Assembly: GCA_031289445.1 (NCBI GenBank)
Contig: JAITPL010000200.1
Coordinates: forward strand, 1-6,179
Direction of reading: 5' to 3'
DNA: 6,179 nt
Source of the DNA: Tannerella sp.
GTDB lineage: Bacteria > Bacteroidota > Bacteroidia > Bacteroidales > Tannerellaceae
The notes beneath the pieces were generated by a model that made no database searches, was not told the origin of the DNA, and saw only the letters and a program-made list of their open reading frames with translations. The position numbers were made by a program, and so were the translations under genes. Positions 1 through 6,072 of the stretch are shown here, piece after piece. Every line of letters begins with the position of its first letter. Positions within the stretch are counted from its first letter, which is position 1.

Positions 1-22
1 CATTTATCAAAACAAAAAGCTG

Positions 23-30
23 TAACTTTG
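23..30 (+). promoter_or_regulatory. Putative Bacteroidota-type -7 promoter element
   Basis: TAACTTTG is an exact match to the TAnnTTTG -7 consensus used by the primary sigma factor of Bacteroides and relatives. The matching -33 TTTG would lie about 20 bp upstream, at or just outside the window edge, so it cannot be checked. Transcription would begin near position 37-38 and give a leader of about 70 nt before the ATG at 107. A 6-bp inverted repeat, CTGTAA (20-25) and TTACAG (38-43), straddles the element, which would suit operator control. This is the only good match to the consensus that I found in the non-coding parts of the window. Confidence 0.5.
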
Positions 31-52
31 CATCGTTTTACAGACATATTGT

Positions 53-68
53 CAAGCAAATTACAGGT
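53..68 (+). repeat. Shared 16-bp leader motif, copy 1
   Basis: CAAGCAAATTACAGGT recurs with a single mismatch (15/16) at 1171-1186 ahead of amt. Its core, TTACAG (61-66), also occurs at 38-43, 23 bp upstream, and in inverted form (CTGTAA) at 20-25. By eye these hexamers occur only in the two non-coding regions and not in the coding sequences. A perfect GACA-TAT-TGTC inverted repeat (43-53) abuts the motif on its left. The likely roles are a binding site for a nitrogen-responsive regulator or an RNA leader element. The sequence alone does not decide between them. Confidence 0.5.
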
Positions 69-106
69 TTTAATAAATAATAGTTCTAATTAAACAAGAA
101 GAAAGT

Positions 107-802
107 ATGAAAACGATCAAATTATTCAACGTCATGATGCTCACGGTAGCATTAAGTAGCATTTGCAGCCTCACAAAAGCTCAGGAGGTAGAGGTTTCGG
201 CCGGCGGCGATCTGGTGAGCAGCTACCTCTGGCGCGGCATCTATTGCGGAGGCGCATCTATTCAGCCAACCGCTTCTGTAGCCCTCGGCGGGCTGTCGCT
301 CACGGCTTGGGGATCCGTAGGATTCGAGGAGTTCTACACCCGCGAGTTCGATTTCAATCTCACCTACGGCGTAGGCGGATTCAGCGTCGGCATCACCGAC
401 CTCTGGTTCTTCACCGGTAGCGAGAAGTACTTCAAGTACGACGCCCGCGAAACCGCGCACGTCTTCGAGGCCACGCTCGGATACGACTTCGGAGCAGCCT
501 CCCTGTCGGTCAACACCGTCTTCTCCGGCAACGACTACTACAAAGCCAACGGCAAGCGAGCCTACTCAACCTACATCGAAGCCGGCGTACCCTTCAGTCT
601 CGGAGGTCTCGACCTCAAAGCCGAACTCGGTCTCACTCCCTTCGAGAGTATCTATTCCGACAAACTGAACGTGGTCAATCTCGGCCTCTCGGTGGGCAAG
701 GAAATCCGCGTAACCGACAGTTTTGCCATCCCGGCCTTCACCAAGGTTGTCTTCAACCCCTACGAGAGCCAGTGCTATTTCATCTTCGGTATCACCCTTT
801 AA
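107..802 (+). CDS. Outer-membrane beta-barrel protein (TorF/porin-like), nitrogen-locus associated
   Basis: The predicted product is a 231-residue secreted beta-barrel. The first 25 residues form a Sec signal peptide: basic MKTIK, a hydrophobic core, and a TKA|Q cleavage site. The mature protein is rich in Gly, Tyr, Phe and Trp. It shows about 12 amphipathic strands that alternate with polar loops and ends on a final aromatic strand (YFIFGITL), as outer-membrane barrels do. The segment DLVSSYLWRG at residues 35-44 resembles the start of TorF/TIGR02001-type putative porins (SdYrfRG). The mature chain has only two cysteines, Cys47 and Cys223. The start codon follows a purine-rich AAGAAGAAAG stretch and is the first ATG of the frame after the promoter. 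The gene lies 11 bp ahead of glnK, so the two are almost certainly co-transcribed. I infer a role in passing ammonium or small nitrogen solutes across the outer membrane. The substrate is unknown, and a purely structural role is possible. Confidence 0.8.
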   Translation: MKTIKLFNVMMLTVALSSICSLTKAQEVEVSAGGDLVSSYLWRGIYCGGASIQPTASVALGGLSLTAWGSVGFEEFYTREFDFNLTYGVGGFSVGITDLWFFTGSEKYFKYDARETAHVFEATLGYDFGAASLSVNTVFSGNDYYKANGKRAYSTYIEAGVPFSLGGLDLKAELGLTPFESIYSDKLNVVNLGLSVGKEIRVTDSFAIPAFTKVVFNPYESQCYFIFGITL

Positions 803-813
803 AAATAAACATA

Positions 814-1170
814 ATGAAAAAGATTGAAGCAATTATTCGAAAGACAAAATTTGAAGACGTCAAGGATGCCTTATTGGCAGTCGGCATCGAGTGGTTTTCC
901 TACTACGACGTCAGAGGCGTCGGCAAAGCCCGGCAGGGACGCATCTATCGCGGCGTCGTTTACGACACCAGCTCCATAGAACGCATCCTCATCTCCATCA
1001 TCGTGCGCGAGAAAAACGTTGAAAAAACCGTTCTCGCTATCCTCCAATCCGCCCAGAGCGGTGAAATCGGCGACGGCCGCATCTTCATCATCCCCATAGA
1101 GGACGCTATCCGCATCCGTACAGGCGAACGCGGCGACATAGCGCTCTACAACGCCGAACTCGAAAAGTAA
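814..1170 (+). CDS. glnK: Nitrogen regulatory protein PII (GlnK type)
   Basis: This 118-residue PII protein is a trimeric cytoplasmic sensor that binds ATP or ADP and 2-oxoglutarate, and in other bacteria blocks Amt channels through its T-loop. It opens with MKKIEAIIR, as in E. coli GlnB. The T-loop (about 36-54) holds RG at 46-47, matching the Arg that plugs AmtB, and Tyr50, matching the uridylylated Tyr51. The PII signature SGEIGDGRIF is at 82-91, and the nucleotide-binding IRIRTGE is at 99-105. The loop is one residue shorter than in E. coli. With a simple alignment, Gln39 becomes Ala39 and Lys58 becomes Arg57. I chose ATG 814 because an in-frame ATG at 772 overlaps the preceding gene and adds 14 residues foreign to the family. 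The amt gene directly downstream supports the GlnK name. Whether Tyr50 is modified is unknown. Confidence 0.96.
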   Translation: MKKIEAIIRKTKFEDVKDALLAVGIEWFSYYDVRGVGKARQGRIYRGVVYDTSSIERILISIIVREKNVEKTVLAILQSAQSGEIGDGRIFIIPIEDAIRIRTGERGDIALYNAELEK

Positions 1171-1186
1171 CAAGCAATTTACAGGT
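1171..1186 (+). repeat. Shared 16-bp leader motif, copy 2
   Basis: CAAGCAATTTACAGGT begins immediately after the glnK stop codon. It matches the motif at 53-68 in 15 of 16 positions, and the similarity continues more loosely for about ten further bases. It lies 76 bp before the amt start, against 54 bp for copy 1 before the barrel gene. The same element therefore precedes the first gene and the transporter gene, which suggests shared regulation, such as an internal promoter or a common leader element. An old duplication of the leader would also explain it. Confidence 0.5.
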
Positions 1187-1208
1187 ATTCATTAAAAGGT
1201 ATTCATTA
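1183..1208 (+). repeat. Tandem 12-bp direct repeat upstream of amt
   Basis: AGGTATTCATTA occurs twice without mismatch, at 1183-1194 and 1197-1208, with a 14-bp period. The first copy overlaps the end of the shared 16-bp motif. A weaker relative, AGGTTTTAATAAAT, follows the motif copy in the first leader (65-78), and AGGTTATTTTAAAA lies at 1224-1237. The rest of this 76-bp spacer is AT-rich. I see no TAnnTTTG box in it and no clear Shine-Dalgarno sequence before the amt start. Confidence 0.6.
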
Positions 1209-1246
1209 CAAAAAGAATTATTTAGGTTATTTTAAAAGATTGATTT

Positions 1247-2620
1247 ATGGAAAAGAAATACACATCTTCAATAAAAAGAAAAGTCTTCGCCGCCCTCATC
1301 GCAACAGGGTTGTTTAGCGCCTCAATCATGGCGCAGGACGCATCGGCGGAAGTAACGCCACAGAACATTACCGACCTCAGCCTCGGTCTCAACACCGTTT
1401 GGATGCTGCTGGCCGCCATGCTGGTGTTCTTCATGCAGCCCGGCTTCGCACTCGTCGAAGCAGGCTTCACCCGCACCAAAAGTACGGCTAACATATTGAT
1501 GAAGAACTTCTGCGACTTCATGTTCGGCTCGCTGATTTACTGGGCCATAGGCTTCGGTATAATGTTCGGCGCAGGTGATTTCATCGGCATACCGAACTTC
1601 TTCTGCCTCGACTTTATGACCGGCAACGACCTGCCTACCGAAGGCATACTGGTCTTCCAGACCGTCTTCTGCGCCACAGCAGCCACCATCGTATCGGGCG
1701 CCATGGCCGAGAGAACAAAATTCTCGATGTACGTCTTATACTCAATACTTATCTGCGCCATCATCTACCCTGTTTCGGGACATTGGACATGGGGCGGAGG
1801 CTGGCTCATGAACGGCGATGAAGGCAGTTTCATGTCGAATACTTTCGGCACAGCTTTCCACGACTTCGCAGGCTCGACAATAGTACACTCCGTTGGCGGC
1901 TGGGTAGCCCTCGTAGGCGCAGCCATTTTAGGCCCGCGTCTCGGCAAGTACAGTCGCGACGGCAAATCCAGAGCTATCCCCGGTCACAGCCTTACACTGG
2001 CCGCACTCGGCGTTTTCATACTCTGGTTCGGATGGTTCGGTTTCAACCCCGGCTCGCAGCTGGCAGCAGCTACCGAAGGCGACCGCACGGCAATATCGCA
2101 CGTCTTCCTTACAACCAACCTCGCAGCCTCGGCAGGCGGAGTGTTCGCCCTCCTCACTTCATGGCTCAAATACAGCAAACCGTCGCTCTCATTGACCTTG
2201 AACGGCGTGCTGGCCGGACTGGTCGGCATAACGGCAGGTTGCGACGCAGTATCCCCGGCAGGCGCAGTCCTGATAGGCGCAGTCTGCGGCATAGCGATGA
2301 TATTCTCGGTAGAATTTATCGACAAAACACTGAAAATAGACGATCCCGTAGGAGCTTCATCCGTACACGGAGTATGCGGACTGCTTGGCACGGTTATGAC
2401 AGGCCTCTTCGCCATCGACGGCGGCCTCTTTTATGGCGGCGGCGCAGGATTGCTCGGAGCACAGGCTTTCGGAGCATTAGTAATCGGCGCATGGGCGGCA
2501 GGCATGGGATTTGTGATATTCAAAGGCCTTGACCTTATAAAGGGTCTGAGAGTACCCAAACGTGTGGAAGAAGAAGGATTGGACATCTACGAGCACGGCG
2601 AATCGGCATACAACAATTAA
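1247..2620 (+). CDS. amtB: Ammonium transporter (Amt/MEP/Rh family channel)
   Basis: This 457-residue inner-membrane channel conducts ammonium into the cytoplasm and would work as a trimer. An N-terminal signal peptide (about 1-30, ending SIMAQ) is followed by roughly 11 hydrophobic helices, as in E. coli AmtB, which also has a cleaved signal peptide. Pore features are intact. DFAGSTIVH at 206-214 carries Asp206 and His214 (E. coli Asp160 and His168). SVHGVCG carries His374 (His318), the second of the twin pore histidines. FNPGS at 266-270 carries Phe266 and Ser270 (Phe215 and Ser219), and Trp182 in TWGGG matches Trp148 of the ammonium-recruiting site. The cytoplasmic C-terminal tail (about 429-457) includes GLRVPKRVEEEGLD, typical of the family and involved in subunit coupling and PII contact. 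The gene follows glnK by 76 bp in the usual glnK-amtB order. I see no truncation or frameshift. Confidence 0.97.
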   Translation: MEKKYTSSIKRKVFAALIATGLFSASIMAQDASAEVTPQNITDLSLGLNTVWMLLAAMLVFFMQPGFALVEAGFTRTKSTANILMKNFCDFMFGSLIYWAIGFGIMFGAGDFIGIPNFFCLDFMTGNDLPTEGILVFQTVFCATAATIVSGAMAERTKFSMYVLYSILICAIIYPVSGHWTWGGGWLMNGDEGSFMSNTFGTAFHDFAGSTIVHSVGGWVALVGAAILGPRLGKYSRDGKSRAIPGHSLTLAALGVFILWFGWFGFNPGSQLAAATEGDRTAISHVFLTTNLAASAGGVFALLTSWLKYSKPSLSLTLNGVLAGLVGITAGCDAVSPAGAVLIGAVCGIAMIFSVEFIDKTLKIDDPVGASSVHGVCGLLGTVMTGLFAIDGGLFYGGGAGLLGAQAFGALVIGAWAAGMGFVIFKGLDLIKGLRVPKRVEEEGLDIYEHGESAYNN

Positions 2621-2708
2621 TCACCCGACAACAAATAGTTCAAAAACAACCAATAAATTCGGCAAAATGCCGTTATATAACAATAAAACAATCAAAACTA
2701 TTAAAAGT
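2621..2708 (+). other. amt-asnA spacer with small hairpin
   Basis: This 88-bp spacer is rich in A and CAA. It holds one perfect 5-bp inverted repeat with a 3-nt loop, CGGCA-AAA-TGCCG at 2660-2672. The hairpin is short and no T-run follows it, so a terminator is unlikely. TAAATTCG at 2654-2661 matches the TAnnTTTG promoter element in 7 of 8 positions but has no convincing -33 partner. Read-through from amt into asnA is the simplest view, and a weak internal promoter is possible. Confidence 0.35.
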
Positions 2709-3743
2709 ATGTCATTAATTATTCCAAAAAATTACAAACAGACGCTGATGCCTGAGACGACCGAGACTGCCATTCAGACGCTTAAACGCACGTTTCAGGA
2801 AAAATTGGCGCAGGAACTAAAATTGCGCAGGGTAACAGCTCCTCTTTTCGTCCTCTCGGGGACAGGTATTAACGACGACCTTAACGGCGTCGAGAGGGCT
2901 GTGCGCTTTCCTGTGCGCGACCTCGACGGTCAGATGGCGGAGATAGTTCATTCGCTTGCCAAATGGAAGCGAATGAAACTCGCCGCTTACCGCATCACTC
3001 CGGGCTACGGCCTCTATACCGACATGAACGCTATCCGCGGAGACGAAGAACTGGATAACCTCCATTCACTCTACGTTGACCAGTGGGACTGGGAACGTAC
3101 CATCCTCCCGGAAAACCGTAACATCGAGTATCTCAAACACACTGTTCGCTCAATCTACGCCATCCTCAAGGAAATCGAACAGATTGTCTATGAACAGTTT
3201 CCCCACATCACCCCGACATTGCCCGACGACATCACCTTCATTCACTCCGAAGAGCTGTTGCAGCAATACCCCGACCTCTCGCCCCGCGAACGCGAAAACC
3301 GTATCCTCGAAAAGTTCCGCGCCGTCTTTATCATCGGCATAGGCGGAGCGCTGAGCAACGGCGAGAAGCACGACGGACGCGCTCCCGACTACGACGACTG
3401 GAGCACGGCGAACGACGACGGCTACACTGGCCTCAACGGCGACATCTTCCTCTGGAACGACGTGCTGAAGATTGCCTTCGAGCTTTCGTCGATGGGTATC
3501 CGCGTAGATAAGGATACATTAACGCGGCAACTCGACCTCTGCGGCTGTCCGGAACGCAAATCGCTCGTCTTCCACAGCGCACTGCTCAACGACGAACTGC
3601 CGCTGTCAATCGGCGGTGGCATAGGTCAAAGCCGCCTCTGTATGTTCTTCCTCAAGAAAGCCCACATAGGTGAAGTGCAGGCGTCTATCTGGCCTGAAAA
3701 ACAGATAGAAATATGCAAAGCAAACAACATTATTCTTTTATAA
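2709..3743 (+). CDS. asnA: Aspartate-ammonia ligase (asparagine synthetase A)
   Basis: This 344-residue cytoplasmic enzyme makes asparagine from aspartate, ammonia and ATP, with release of AMP and pyrophosphate. It uses free ammonia, not glutamine, which suits its place beside an ammonium channel. It resembles a class II aminoacyl-tRNA synthetase catalytic core, and the E. coli AsnA motifs are present in order: INDDLNGVERAV (54-65, Asp56 matching Asp46), VHSLAKWKR (80-88), GYGLYTDMNAIR (99-110, Arg110 matching Arg100), YVDQWDWE (122-129, Gln125 matching Gln116), HDGRAPDYDDWS (221-232), ELSSMGIRVD (258-267) and the C-terminal GGGIGQSRL (302-310). At 344 residues it is slightly longer than the 330 of E. 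coli. I chose ATG 2709 (MSLIIPKNY) because upstream in-frame starts at 2562 (inside amt) and 2667 (inside the spacer hairpin) add low-complexity sequence foreign to the family. glnN follows after 21 bp, so translation of both from one mRNA is likely. Confidence 0.97.
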   Translation: MSLIIPKNYKQTLMPETTETAIQTLKRTFQEKLAQELKLRRVTAPLFVLSGTGINDDLNGVERAVRFPVRDLDGQMAEIVHSLAKWKRMKLAAYRITPGYGLYTDMNAIRGDEELDNLHSLYVDQWDWERTILPENRNIEYLKHTVRSIYAILKEIEQIVYEQFPHITPTLPDDITFIHSEELLQQYPDLSPRERENRILEKFRAVFIIGIGGALSNGEKHDGRAPDYDDWSTANDDGYTGLNGDIFLWNDVLKIAFELSSMGIRVDKDTLTRQLDLCGCPERKSLVFHSALLNDELPLSIGGGIGQSRLCMFFLKKAHIGEVQASIWPEKQIEICKANNIILL

Positions 3744-3764
3744 CAATTAATAAATTACAAACAC

Positions 3765-5951
3765 ATGTCAGATTTAAGATTTAGAGTAGTCGAAAGGGCT
3801 TTTCAAAAGAAAGCCGTTAGTGTTGAAGCGCCGGCAGAACGCCCGGCAGAGTATTATGCCTCGTTAGTATTCAACAAAGAGAAAATGTTCAAGTACCTGC
3901 CCGAAAAGGCTTACAAAGACTTGATAAACGTCATCGACAACGGTACTTCATTAACTATCGGCACAGCCGAAGCCGTTGCCGCAGGCATGAAAAAATGGGC
4001 GTCCGAAAAAGGCGCTACCCATTACACCCACTGGTTTCACCCGCTCACCGAGGGCACAGCCGAGAAACACGACGCCTTCATCGAACACGACGGCAAAGGC
4101 GGAGTAGTCGAAGAACTTTCCGGCAAACTCCTCGTACAACAGGAGCCTGACGCCTCGTCCTTCCCTAACGGCGGTATCCGCAGCACTTTCGAGGCTCGCG
4201 GCTACACGGCTTGGGATCCGTCATCACCCGCTTTCGTCGTTGGCGATACGCTGGTCATCCCCACCGTTTTCATCTCCTACACGGGCGAATCGCTCGACTA
4301 TAAGGCTCCTCTGCTCAAAGCCCTCGACGCAGTCAACAAAGCTGCCGTCGATGTATGCAAATACTTCGACCCCAAAGTGAAAAAAGTATCTGCTTTTCTG
4401 GGATGGGAGCAGGAATATTTCCTCGTTGACGAAGGCCTTTACGCCGCACGCCCCGACTTGCTCCTCACCGGACGCACTCTGATGGGACACGAAAGCAGCA
4501 AAAATCAACAGCTCGAAGACCACTATTTCGGCGCTATACCTTCGCGTGTGGCAGAGTTTATGAAAGACCTCGAAATAGAATGTCTCAAGCTCGGTATTCC
4601 TCTCAAGACACGCCATAACGAGGTCGCCCCCAATCAGTTTGAGGTCGCTCCCATTTACGAGGAATGCAATCTCGCCAACGACCATAACCTGCTCACTATG
4701 GAAGTAATGCGCAAAGTGGCTCGCAAACACAGTTTCCGCGTGCTCCTGCACGAGAAACCGTTCAAAGGTATCAACGGCTCGGGCAAACACAACAACTGGT
4801 CGCTCGGCACGGATACAGGCGTCCTGCTGATGTCTCCGGGCAAAACACCCGAAGAAAACCTGCGTTTCCTCACTTTTATAATCAATACCCTCAAAGCCGT
4901 TCACAAACATAACGGTCTCTTGAAGGCCAGCATCTCGTCGGCTAACAATGCACACCGTCTGGGCGCTAACGAGGCTCCTCCGGCTATCATTTCGAGTTTC
5001 CTCGGCAAGCAGGTCAGCGAAGTGCTCGACTCGCTTGAGAAATCCGAGTCCGACAAGATTGACATCGCCGGCAAGAAAGGTCTCAAGCTCGATATCCCCC
5101 GCATCCCCGAACTGCTCATAGATAACACCGACCGCAACCGTACCTCGCCTTTCGCCTTCACCGGCAACCGTTTCGAGTTTCGCGCCGTCGGCTCGTCGGC
5201 CAACTGCGCTACCGGCATGTTGGCGCTCAATTCTGCCGTAGCCGAGCAACTCATCGAGTTCAAAAACGACGTTGACGCCAAGGTGAAGAAAGGCGCTGAC
5301 AAGTACGCAGCTATTATCGACGTATTGCGCAAATACTCGAAAGAGTGTCGCCCTATCCGCTTCGACGGCAATAACTACAGCGAAGACTGGAAAAAGGATG
5401 CAGCCGAACTGCAACTTGACTGCGAGACCAGCGTGCCGCTTATCTTCGACCGCTATCTCGAAGCCTCAAGCGTCAAACTGTTTGAGTCTCTCGGCGTTAT
5501 GACGAAGAAAGAACTCGAAGCCCGCAACGAGATCAAGTGGGAAACATACACTAAAAAAATCCAGATAGAAGCTCGTCTGCTCGGCGACCTCGCTATCAAC
5601 CACATCATTCCGGTTGCCACTCGCTATCAGTCGCTGCTCATCGACAACGTTACGAAACTCAATGCCCTCTTCGACGCCGATCAGAGTAAAGCCCTCTCGG
5701 CAACCAACCTCTCTATCATCAAGGAGATTTCGGAGCGCGTTACCTCTATCAAGACTCTTGTTGACGAACTGGTAGAAAACCGCAAGGTGGCCAACAAGCT
5801 GACCGACGAGCGTGCGAAAGCCATTGCTTATCACGACAATATCTCATCAAAGTTCGACGTCATACGTTACGAGATCGACAAGTTAGAGCTTATCATTGAC
5901 GACGAGATGTGGACATTACCCAAATATCGCGAATTGTTATTCATTCGCTAA
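3765..5951 (+). CDS. glnN: Glutamine synthetase type III
   Basis: This 728-residue enzyme condenses glutamate and ammonia to glutamine using ATP, the main entry of ammonium into metabolism under nitrogen limitation. The length is that of the Bacteroides GSIII group (about 730), far above GSI and GSII. A GSIII-specific N-terminal domain (roughly 20-175) includes HPLTEGTAEKHDAF (92-105) and GGIRSTFEARGYTAWDP (136-152). The catalytic domain contains GWEQEYF (213-219, metal-binding Glu), NEVAPNQFEVAP (285-296, the diagnostic GSIII motif), NGSGKHNNWS (337-346) and NRTSPFAFTGNRFEFR (458-473, ATP and glutamate binding). A helical, charged C-terminal domain (about 570-728) is also typical of GSIII. 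Family members form dodecamers. I see no obvious equivalent of the adenylylated Tyr loop of enterobacterial GSI, so control is more likely transcriptional or by effectors. The ATG at 3765 gives the expected family N-terminus. The frame is intact. Confidence 0.98.
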   Translation: MSDLRFRVVERAFQKKAVSVEAPAERPAEYYASLVFNKEKMFKYLPEKAYKDLINVIDNGTSLTIGTAEAVAAGMKKWASEKGATHYTHWFHPLTEGTAEKHDAFIEHDGKGGVVEELSGKLLVQQEPDASSFPNGGIRSTFEARGYTAWDPSSPAFVVGDTLVIPTVFISYTGESLDYKAPLLKALDAVNKAAVDVCKYFDPKVKKVSAFLGWEQEYFLVDEGLYAARPDLLLTGRTLMGHESSKNQQLEDHYFGAIPSRVAEFMKDLEIECLKLGIPLKTRHNEVAPNQFEVAPIYEECNLANDHNLLTMEVMRKVARKHSFRVLLHEKPFKGINGSGKHNNWSLGTDTGVLLMSPGKTPEENLRFLTFIINTLKAVHKHNGLLKASISSANNAHRLGANEAPPAIISSFLGKQVSEVLDSLEKSESDKIDIAGKKGLKLDIPRIPELLIDNTDRNRTSPFAFTGNRFEFRAVGSSANCATGMLALNSAVAEQLIEFKNDVDAKVKKGADKYAAIIDVLRKYSKECRPIRFDGNNYSEDWKKDAAELQLDCETSVPLIFDRYLEASSVKLFESLGVMTKKELEARNEIKWETYTKKIQIEARLLGDLAINHIIPVATRYQSLLIDNVTKLNALFDADQSKALSATNLSIIKEISERVTSIKTLVDELVENRKVANKLTDERAKAIAYHDNISSKFDVIRYEIDKLELIIDDEMWTLPKYRELLFIR

Positions 5952-5957
5952 GGAAGC

Positions 5958-5977
5958 ATAAAAACGGTTGTTTTTAT
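5958..5977 (+). terminator. Weak AT-rich hairpin with T-rich tail after glnN
   Basis: ATAAAAAC and GTTTTTAT form a perfect 8-bp stem around a GGTT loop, 7 bp after the glnN stop codon. T-rich sequence with several T-runs follows to 5996. The stem has only one G-C pair, so it is weak as an intrinsic terminator, but its position and T-rich tail fit a 3' end signal, possibly in concert with the stronger hairpin just downstream. Confidence 0.4.
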
Positions 5978-5996
5978 TGATTGTTTTATGTTTTTT

Positions 5997-6033
5997 GCAG
6001 GGAGAGAGCGCGGCGACGTGCTCTCTCTTCTGC
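5997..6033 (+). terminator. Strong GC-rich hairpin with GCGA loop, probable operon 3' end
   Basis: GAGAGAGC (6002-6009) pairs fully with GCTCTCTC (6020-6027). The stem continues inward with one G-U and two G-C pairs to a GCGA loop (6013-6016), which is a GNRA tetraloop. Outward, GCAG (5997-6000) pairs with CTGC (6030-6033), with one G-U pair (6001/6028) and one bulged T (6029). This makes about 16 pairs. The T-run lies before the stem (5991-5996) and not after it, so it is not a textbook intrinsic terminator. It could stop transcription weakly, protect the mRNA 3' end, or be a processing site. Confidence 0.5.
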
Positions 6034-6072
6034 TATATATAGACCTCCTTATATTTTGACGAGCCTACCAAA

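Noticed and set aside
107..181. Barrel protein as a lipoprotein, because of Cys20 in the signal region
   Set aside because: The residues before Cys20 (SSI) do not form a good lipobox, and a TKA|Q signal peptidase I site follows five residues later.
772..813. Upstream start for glnK at 772
   Set aside because: It would overlap the barrel gene by 31 bp and add 14 residues before the conserved PII start MKKIEAII.
2386..2400. TGGCACG-like sequence as a sigma-54 promoter
   Set aside because: There is no TTGC element at the required spacing, and it lies inside the coding sequence of amt.
2032..2532. A 166-codon + strand frame inside amt
   Set aside because: The product is arginine-rich and low in complexity, and it overlaps the conserved channel helices in another frame, so it is a shadow of the amt gene.
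2562..2708. Upstream starts for asnA at 2562 and 2667
   Set aside because: The extra residues are Thr, Asn and Lys rich spacer translation, partly inside amt, and are not part of the AsnA family, whose N-terminus fits ATG 2709.
4224..5414. A 396-codon open frame on the minus strand inside glnN
   Set aside because: It lies wholly opposite a confidently identified GSIII gene. Its product has no recognisable motif, and long antisense frames are expected from the C-rich third positions of this gene.
6050..6058. TATATTTTG as a promoter in the 3' intergenic region
   Set aside because: The spacing between TA and TTTG does not match TAnnTTTG, and no gene start follows in the window; the ATG at 6165 meets a stop codon at once.
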